From JADJPL01 sp964607915 (lineage in GTDB: Bacteria > Bacteroidota > Bacteroidia > Chitinophagales > Saprospiraceae): 12,008 nucleotides of DNA. The notes under the pieces are model-generated. The model did not search any database, was not told where the DNA came from, and worked only from the letters and a program-made list of their open reading frames with translations. Each line of letters opens with the position of its first letter. The stretch's first letter is position 1. A program made the position numbers and the translations under genes. Shown in pieces: positions 7,233-12,008 of the stretch. The stretch spans positions 1 through 12,008 of the forward strand of contig CAZSMU010000123.1 in assembly GCA_964607915.1 (NCBI GenBank). The letters run 5' to 3'.

Positions 7233-7267
7233 ATTTTTTGCAGAATTTTGCGCATATTGCAAAAAAT
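7233..7267. repeat. 9-bp perfect inverted repeat ahead of the M48 gene
   Basis: ATTTTTTGC (7233-7241) and GCAAAAAAT (7259-7267) are perfect inverted repeats around a 17-base spacer that itself holds another TTTTGC. The right arm ends 8 bases before the M48 ATG. There is no T-run after the 3' arm, so it does not look like an intrinsic terminator for the cryptochrome gene. It could be an operator or a leader hairpin; function is inferred. Confidence 0.4.
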
Positions 7268-7275
7268 AGAGAACG

Positions 7276-8736
7276 ATGATAAAAAGAGTATCTGCCTTAG
7301 CCCTGCGCATGGGCACCACAGTCGTGCTGTTGCTCATCGGTCTTTCCTGCGCCGTCAACCCCGTCACGGGCAAGAAAGAACTGATGCTGATGACCGAAGA
7401 CCAGGAAATCGCCCTGGGGATTCAGTCCGACCCCGAAATCGTATCGAGCTTCGGGGAGTATCAGGATCCGGCACTCCAGGCATTTATTTCGGCAAAAGGG
7501 AAGGAAATGGCGGCTATCTCACACCGCCCGGGCCTGGACTACCAGTTCAAAATCCTGGATTCTCCGGTGGTCAATGCTTTCGCCCTTCCTGGCGGTTTTG
7601 TATATTTTACCCGCGGCATCATGGCGCATTTCAGCAACGAAGCGGAGTTTGCAGGAGTGCTGGGCCATGAAATCGGACACATCACCGCCCGGCATGGGGC
7701 CCGGCAATACAGCACGCAAATGGTCAGCCAGTTGGGTCTGGTGTTGGGCGTCGTGCTCTCCCAGGATTTCGCGCAGTTCGCCGACCTGGCCTCCAACGCG
7801 CTGGGCATACTCTTCCTGAAATTCAGCCGCGACCATGAAACGGAGTCCGACCGCCTGGGCGTGGAGTACTCGACCAAGATTGGCTACGACGCCCGCGAGA
7901 TGGCCGGTTTCTTTCAAACCCTGAAACGCCTGAGCGGAGATGCCGGTGCCATCCCCACCTTCCTGTCCACCCACCCAGACCCGGTCGATCGCTATGCAAA
8001 TGTGGGCAAATTAGCCCTCGAATGGCAACAAAAGACCAACGCCACCGACCTCAAAATCGAACGGAACGCATACCTACGCATGATTGACGGCATCGTATAT
8101 GGCGATGACCCGCGTCAGGGCTATCTGGAAGACAACGTTTTTTACCACCCCGAACTGCGCTTTCAGTTTCCTACCCCGGGCGGTTGGAAGATGGAAAATA
8201 TGGCTTCCCAGGTACAGTTCACCCCGGAAGACGGAAAGGCCCTGCTGCTGATGGACCTGGCTGCTGAAAAGGATCTCAACGCGGCTGCCGAAGCCACTTT
8301 GCGCAAAGACTCCCTGCGCACCGTGGACGGGCCCAGGAAAGTCACCGTGCACGGGTCGCCGGCCATCAGCATCGTCGCTGAGCAGACCAACCCCGACAGC
8401 AAGCAGATCATCCGGATACAAATCTACCTGATTCAGTTCAACGATAGAATCTTCCGCTTCTACGGCATGTCGTACCAGGCGGATTTCGACCGATACAAAG
8501 CCTTGTTCCTGAATTCGATGCAAAACTTCAAAGCCCTCAACGACCCCTCGAAAATCAATGTGTCGCCCGAGCGCATCCGCATCCGCGAAGTAGCTTCCGA
8601 TGCGAGCCTGCGAGCCGTATTCAGTTCCTTCCGGGTGCCTGAGAAGCGCTGGGCCGAACTGGCCATCGTGAACGGGATGGAACTCGACGCACAAGTTCCC
8701 CAGGGCACCTTGGTCAAAATCCTTTCAAAGGACTAG
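7276..8736 (+). CDS. M48-family zinc metalloprotease, probable lipoprotein with C-terminal LysM-like segment
   Basis: This is an envelope metalloprotease of the BepA/LoiP type, likely acting in protein quality control in the periplasm or at a membrane. The N-terminus has a hydrophobic stretch (about 14-24) ending in GLSC, with C25 as the probable lipidated residue, then AVNPVTGKKELMLMTEDQEI as in many M48 lipoproteins. The catalytic motif is HEIGH (131-135), where H131 and H135 bind zinc and E132 is the catalytic base. E188 in HETESD fits the third ligand, and H233 in STHPDP matches the conserved extra histidine of BepA-like proteins. Residues about 285-420 form a further domain with no motif that I recognise. 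The last 55 residues (about 430-486) resemble a LysM-like module (IVNGMELDAQVPQGTLVKIL), as in related proteins. At 486 residues it is full length. It follows the cryptochrome gene at 71 bases and may or may not be co-transcribed. It ends 22 bases from the convergent purK stop. Confidence 0.93.
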   Translation: MIKRVSALALRMGTTVVLLLIGLSCAVNPVTGKKELMLMTEDQEIALGIQSDPEIVSSFGEYQDPALQAFISAKGKEMAAISHRPGLDYQFKILDSPVVNAFALPGGFVYFTRGIMAHFSNEAEFAGVLGHEIGHITARHGARQYSTQMVSQLGLVLGVVLSQDFAQFADLASNALGILFLKFSRDHETESDRLGVEYSTKIGYDAREMAGFFQTLKRLSGDAGAIPTFLSTHPDPVDRYANVGKLALEWQQKTNATDLKIERNAYLRMIDGIVYGDDPRQGYLEDNVFYHPELRFQFPTPGGWKMENMASQVQFTPEDGKALLLMDLAAEKDLNAAAEATLRKDSLRTVDGPRKVTVHGSPAISIVAEQTNPDSKQIIRIQIYLIQFNDRIFRFYGMSYQADFDRYKALFLNSMQNFKALNDPSKINVSPERIRIREVASDASLRAVFSSFRVPEKRWAELAIVNGMELDAQVPQGTLVKILSKD

Positions 8737-8751
8737 GGCTCTTGGTTTTAT

Positions 8752-8767
8752 GCGCTCTTCAGGGCGC
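8752..8767. terminator. Short hairpin between the convergent M48 and purK genes
   Basis: GCGCTC at 8752-8757 and GGGCGC at 8762-8767 pair (one G-T wobble) around TTCA, and the structure covers the purK stop codon. On the minus strand it is followed by a modestly AT-rich stretch but no T-run, so a terminator role is tentative. A stronger hairpin lies nearby at 8779-8805. Confidence 0.3.
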
Positions 8768-9925
8768 TTGGGCTTCGACGCGCAGCGTTTGCTGAACGCT
8801 GCGCGCCCGGGCGATGGCCTGCTCCAAATCCGGATGGGTGACGGTGACATGGCCCATTTTCCGGAAAGGTTTGGTCGTTTTTTTTCCGTACAGATGTACG
8901 TGGACACCGGGCAGGGCGAGGCATTCGTCCAGCCCGGCGTAGTGCACAGGGCCTTCGAATCCGGGGGCCCCGAGCAAGTTGACCATGACGGCCGAGCTGT
9001 GCAGGCGCGTATCGCCTAAGGGCAGGTCGAGGATGGCCCGGAGATGCTGCTCGTACTGGGAGGTTTCACAGCTGTCTATCGTGTGGTGCCCGCTGTTGTG
9101 CGGCCGGGGGGCCACCTCGTTGACCCAAAGTTCTCCTTTTTTCGTCAAAAATAACTCTACTGCGAGGAGGCCGCACAGGCCAAAGGCTTCAATCGTATCC
9201 ATGGCCAGGCGTTCGGCGGCGCGCTCGACCTCTTCCGGGATGCGTGCCGGGCAGAGGAGGAACTCCACGAGGTTGGCCTCGGGATTGAAATCCATTTCCA
9301 CGGTAGGGAAAGCGCGGACTTCCCCACGCTGGTTCCGGGCTACCACTACGGCCAATTCTTTTTCTATTTCAGCCAGTTCTTCTACCAGTGTACCGCCGGG
9401 GATGAGCTTGTGCCGGTCGTGCGGGCTTCGGAGGACGGCCACTCCGCGGCCATCGTAGCCATCGGTGCGGGTCTTTTGCACGAAGGGGAAGGCCAGCTCG
9501 CCGGTATCGAGGGCGGCCTCGAGCTCAGCATAATGGTCGAAGATCCGAAAAGGGGCTGTAGGGATGCGGTTCTGGGCATAGAACTCCTTTTGCAGCCCTT
9601 TGTCCTTGATCCGTTCCAGGATATCGGGGGCAGGGTGTACGGTGAGGCCCTCGGCCTGGAGGGCTTTCAGCGCGCCCGTATGCACGTGTTCGATTTCTAT
9701 GGTCAGCACATCCACCGTTTTGCCGAAGCGGTATACATCTTCATACGAGTTGAAGCGACCGGGGACGAAGCAGGCAGCAAAAGGGGGTGCCGGAAAATCA
9801 GGGGATTCGTCGAGGATATGGACAGGCAGGTGCCAGTTGCCCGCCGCCAGGGCCAGCATTTTCCCCAGCTGCCCGCCGCCCAGGATACCTACGCGGCGGG
9901 CAGTGCTTTCTCTCTTGCTATTCAT
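8759..9925 (-). CDS. purK: 5-(carboxyamino)imidazole ribonucleotide synthase PurK
   Basis: PurK carries out the ATP- and bicarbonate-dependent carboxylation of AIR to N5-CAIR in de novo purine synthesis. It is a cytoplasmic ATP-grasp enzyme. The 388 residues match the usual length. The N-terminal nucleotide fold has RVGILGGGQLGKML (11-24), and EIEHV (77-81) is a typical PurK motif. The ATP-grasp core has FVQKTRTDGYDGRGVAVL (148-165), VEELAEIEKELAVVVAR (181-197) and WVNEVAPRPHNSGHHTID (267-284), the last carrying Mg-binding and AIR-contacting residues. The C-terminal domain has HLYGKKTTKPFRKMGHVTV. The frame stays open to a GTG at 9988, but that extension overlaps the esterase stop and the repeat and has no family match, so the ATG at 9925 is chosen. 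purE is not in the window. There is no clear Shine-Dalgarno sequence. The 57-base distance from the esterase gene allows either a shared or a separate transcript. Confidence 0.96.
   Translation of the reverse strand: MNSKRESTARRVGILGGGQLGKMLALAAGNWHLPVHILDESPDFPAPPFAACFVPGRFNSYEDVYRFGKTVDVLTIEIEHVHTGALKALQAEGLTVHPAPDILERIKDKGLQKEFYAQNRIPTAPFRIFDHYAELEAALDTGELAFPFVQKTRTDGYDGRGVAVLRSPHDRHKLIPGGTLVEELAEIEKELAVVVARNQRGEVRAFPTVEMDFNPEANLVEFLLCPARIPEEVERAAERLAMDTIEAFGLCGLLAVELFLTKKGELWVNEVAPRPHNSGHHTIDSCETSQYEQHLRAILDLPLGDTRLHSSAVMVNLLGAPGFEGPVHYAGLDECLALPGVHVHLYGKKTTKPFRKMGHVTVTHPDLEQAIARARSVQQTLRVEAQAP
8779..8805. repeat. Perfect 11-bp hairpin inside the 3' end of purK
   Basis: CGCGCAGCGTT (8779-8789) and AACGCTGCGCG (8795-8805) are exact inverted repeats around TGCTG. 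The stem is GC-rich and would be very stable. It lies within the purK codons for about residues 373-382 and 43 bases beyond the M48 stop, so it would be in the 3' untranslated part of the M48 transcript. It lacks a T-run on both strands. Confidence 0.55.
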
Positions 9926-9942
9926 GTAGAAAAAATCAATTT

Positions 9943-9974
9943 TTATGCAAAAAAGGGCCTTTTTGACCCCTCGA
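9943..9974 (+). repeat. Dispersed intergenic repeat, copy C (partial)
   Basis: TTATGCA, then AAGGGCCTTTTTGACCCCTC, then GA reproduces copy B at 5813-5843 with two substitutions and one single-base gap over 32 bases; 22 bases in a row (9953-9974) are identical. The right half of the element (TTCCCCTCGCAACAAGT in copy B) is absent. It fills most of the gap between the esterase stop (9982) and the purK start (9925). Read on the minus strand it gives AAAAAGGCCCTTTTTT, a weak hairpin that might help end the esterase transcript. Confidence 0.65.
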
Positions 9975-9981
9975 AACGAGC

Positions 9982-11925
9982 CTACCACTCATCCGTGCGG
10001 AAAGGTTCGGCAGGGAACCCTTCGCGGTTGAACAAGTTGGCGCTGACAGGGCTGTCGGCCCAGGCATAGCGCACGGCGACCGGCGAAGGCACCTGCTCGC
10101 AGGTGAGTACAATCTGGTTTCCGACGATTTCCGCCTTTGCCCAGTAGAATTTCTTGTCGGCCCCGGCGAGGGCAAAATGCGCGGGCGGGCCATTTTGAGC
10201 GATCAGCCCTTTGCCGCTGAAATGGAAGTCGAGGATAGCCTTATTGCCCTCTACGACCCAGGATTTCAATTGAGGGCCTCTGCTGACGATATTTTGTTGC
10301 CCGTACACCATGCGCAGTGCTTCGGCGGCCAGTCGGTCGCCCACTTCCTTCTTTTGCTTAGGGTGTATATCGAGAGGGTTGCCCACATCGGTCGTGACGA
10401 CCATGGCCGTATTCGGCAGGATGGAGCGGGTCAATGCCTGGGCTTCGCGCAGCAGCGCCCAGTCGCTGGGGGCCGGTTCGCTCAGGACTTTGCCGTAGGA
10501 AGACAACTGCACATACAGGAAGGGGAAATTTCCCTGTCCCCAGCGGTTGCGCCAGTCCTGAATCATGGCGGGGAACAGCGCGCGGTACTCCAGTGCCCGG
10601 TTGGCATTGCTTTCGCCCTGATACCAGATCGCCCCGCGTATAGACAGAGGCAGAAGAGGGGCAATCATGGCGTTGTACAAAACGGCGGGTTGAACCTGCA
10701 TGGAGCCGTTCACCGCACTGACGATTTCGAGCGGGGCTATCATTTCATAGCGCGCGATTCCGGAGAGCGGTATCGTTTTTCCTCCTGCCGACAAGCTGAA
10801 CTGTTCCGGGGCGGCTGCGAGGCCACCCCCGCCGGCGTTGTCCTGTACGCGGATGGCGAGTACGTTCCTCCCTTTTTTCAGCACCCCTGCGGGCACGCTA
10901 TAGATCCGGGGCGTGTTCCATTGGCCGGTCGTGCCGATGAACTGCCCGTTGAGAAAAGTAGAGTCCATATCGTCAATAGCGGGCAGGCGAAGGGTCGCCG
11001 GCTTCCCTGCAACCGAAGCGCTCAACTCGAAAGCAAGCCGATAGGCCATAACGCCGTCGGAGTTTGTGAACCCATGCTGTTCCCAGGGCCTGGGCAGGGA
11101 AACCGTATCCCAGCCGCTGTCGTCGAAATCGGACTGCATCGCACTGGCCAGCCGGGCCTTATTTTCGACCAACGCCTGCTGATAGCGCTGGCGGCTTTGT
11201 TGCTGTTGTTTTGCTACGCCCTGTAGATCAACGGGCTGTATCTTTTGAATGTAGGTGTCGGTATAGTTTTGAAAAGGCTGGAGGGCTTCGAAGCTGGTCC
11301 ATGACTCTGCCGGGGTGCCGCCCCAACTCGTGACGACGAGGCCGATGGGCACATTCAAGGTCTGCTGCAGGTATTTGGCATACCAGTATGCAATGGCGGA
11401 ACACTCCGGGATAGAAGCAGGGCTGATGGCCGACCAAGGCCGCTCGATTTTGGCATCCTGCAAGGGGTAGTTCGAGTAGGCCCTTTCAAAAACGACAAAG
11501 CGGATTTGGTCGTTGGAAGCACTCTCCATCTCAGATGTATAGGTATCCCCGAGCCAGTTCATGCGCCACTCCATATTGCTCTGGCCGCTGCAAACCCATA
11601 CTTCGCCGATGAGGATGTTGTCTAGTACCAGGCTTTCGGCGCCTGCGCGGATGTGCATAGCCCCCCCCGTTCCGGCTGAGCTAGGTTGGAGGAATACCTG
11701 CCAGACCCCCTGCTTGTCGGCAAAAGCGGGGTATGTTTTTCCCTGAAATTCTACTTGTACCAGCTTTCCGGGCTCTGCCCATCCCCAGATGCGGTTGTAC
11801 TTTTGCTGCTGCAACACCATGTTGTCCGACAGGAAGGCGGGAAGGCGGAGTTGGGCGTGGAGCCCGCACCACCAGACGAGGGAGAAGAAGAATACCGAGA
11901 GGCTTTTGGCATACCGTTTGTGCAT
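9982..11925 (-). CDS. Exported sialate O-acetylesterase-type SGNH esterase with beta-sandwich insert
   Basis: This 647-residue exported carbohydrate esterase is probably a sialate 9-O-acetylesterase or a related glycan deacetylase (SASA family). Residues 1-24 form a signal peptide (MHKRYAKSLSVFFFSLVWWC then GLHA). LPAFLSDNMVLQQ (28-40) and an N-terminal beta domain are typical of the family. The catalytic region has GEVWVCSGQSNMEW (107-120) with nucleophile S115, SWGGTPAESW (200-209), AIWYQGESNA (432-441), and DIHPKQKKEVGDRLA (519-533) with catalytic H521. Between the two halves, about 265-390, is a jelly-roll insert like the sugar-binding domain of GH2 enzymes (FDDSGWDTVSLPRPWEQHG, YRLAFEL, FLNGQFIG, GRNVLAIRV). 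The ATG lies 11 bases behind the stop of the upstream gene, implying an operon. The substrate is not determined by sequence; xylan or other acetylated glycans are also possible. Confidence 0.93.
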   Translation of the reverse strand: MHKRYAKSLSVFFFSLVWWCGLHAQLRLPAFLSDNMVLQQQKYNRIWGWAEPGKLVQVEFQGKTYPAFADKQGVWQVFLQPSSAGTGGAMHIRAGAESLVLDNILIGEVWVCSGQSNMEWRMNWLGDTYTSEMESASNDQIRFVVFERAYSNYPLQDAKIERPWSAISPASIPECSAIAYWYAKYLQQTLNVPIGLVVTSWGGTPAESWTSFEALQPFQNYTDTYIQKIQPVDLQGVAKQQQQSRQRYQQALVENKARLASAMQSDFDDSGWDTVSLPRPWEQHGFTNSDGVMAYRLAFELSASVAGKPATLRLPAIDDMDSTFLNGQFIGTTGQWNTPRIYSVPAGVLKKGRNVLAIRVQDNAGGGGLAAAPEQFSLSAGGKTIPLSGIARYEMIAPLEIVSAVNGSMQVQPAVLYNAMIAPLLPLSIRGAIWYQGESNANRALEYRALFPAMIQDWRNRWGQGNFPFLYVQLSSYGKVLSEPAPSDWALLREAQALTRSILPNTAMVVTTDVGNPLDIHPKQKKEVGDRLAAEALRMVYGQQNIVSRGPQLKSWVVEGNKAILDFHFSGKGLIAQNGPPAHFALAGADKKFYWAKAEIVGNQIVLTCEQVPSPVAVRYAWADSPVSANLFNREGFPAEPFRTDEW

Positions 11926-11936
11926 CTTGAAAAATT

Positions 11937-12008
11937 TTACAGTTCGAAAACAAGTGCTTCGTAAGGCTTGAGCTTGCCGTCGCGAGAGGCGTTGGGATAG
12001 TTGCCCAG
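11937..12008 (-). CDS. C-terminal tail of an upstream gene, possibly a GH13-type glycoside hydrolase (partial)
   Basis: Only 23 codons and a TAA (11937-11939) are inside the window. They encode LGNYPNASRDGKLKPYEALV followed by FEL. The pattern N-Y-P, then LKPYEALVFEL at the very end, resembles the last strand of alpha-amylase/alpha-glucosidase C-terminal domains (L-R-P-Y/W-E-A motif). The tail is too short for a firm family call. The stop lies 11 bases ahead of the esterase ATG, so the two genes probably share a transcript, and a carbohydrate-active enzyme would fit that context. Confidence 0.5.
   Translation of the reverse strand: MGNYPNASRDGKLKPYEALVFEL

Noticed and set aside
9926..9988. 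N-terminal extension of PurK from a GTG at 9988
   Set aside because: The 21 added residues precede the normal PurK N-terminus, overlap the esterase stop and encode part of the dispersed repeat.
10177..11226. 349-codon plus-strand frame
   Set aside because: It is antisense to the esterase gene, whose catalytic motifs are clear, and has no motif of its own.
1..12008. CRISPR array, tRNA or rRNA genes, insertion sequence, phage or defence genes
   Set aside because: I looked for regularly spaced repeats, clover-leaf patterns, transposase or integrase motifs and known defence domains and saw none. The repeats present are few and irregularly spaced.

Overview
The window looks like a chromosomal segment of a member of the Bacteroidota. 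The evidence is a T9SS type B (CHU_C) C-terminal sorting domain on a large Ig-repeat protein, promoter-like TAnnTTTG elements of the Bacteroidetes primary sigma factor type, start codons without clear Shine-Dalgarno sequences, and a gene set (BshC, DASH cryptochrome, sialate O-acetylesterase, M48 lipoprotein) common in environmental Bacteroidota. A Saprospiria-like lineage is my inference from overall flavour and moderately high GC; it is not proven.

Layout from left to right. (1) 1-1582, minus: bshC, the cysteine-adding enzyme of bacillithiol synthesis, missing only its last few residues at the left edge. (2) 1583-1936: a gene-free stretch with a strong hairpin, a 21-bp tandem repeat and a long palindromic copy of a dispersed repeat. 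(3) 1937-4267, minus: a 776-residue secreted protein with a signal peptide, eight Ig/PKD-like modules and a CHU_C domain. (4) 5739-4433, minus: a ChaN/TIKI-clan exported protein followed, with a TGATG stop/start overlap, by a small c-type cytochrome. (5) 5900-7204 and 7276-8736, plus: a DASH-type cryptochrome/photolyase and an M48 zinc-metalloprotease lipoprotein. (6) 9925-8759, minus: purK, convergent with the M48 gene. (7) 11925-9982, minus: an exported sialate O-acetylesterase-type esterase, 11 bases behind the tail of another gene (12008-11937) that resembles a GH13 C-terminus.

Most genes are independent housekeeping or envelope functions, not one pathway. The clear functional pairings are ChaN-like with cytochrome c (translationally coupled, both exported, both belonging to haem-linked families) and the esterase with the probable glycoside hydrolase (exported glycan processing).

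I found no CRISPR array, RNA gene, insertion sequence, phage gene or defence cassette. The least ordinary signal is a short intergenic repeat family. It has three copies in 12 kb, one of them an extended imperfect palindrome of about 74 bases, and each copy sits in a different intergenic gap.
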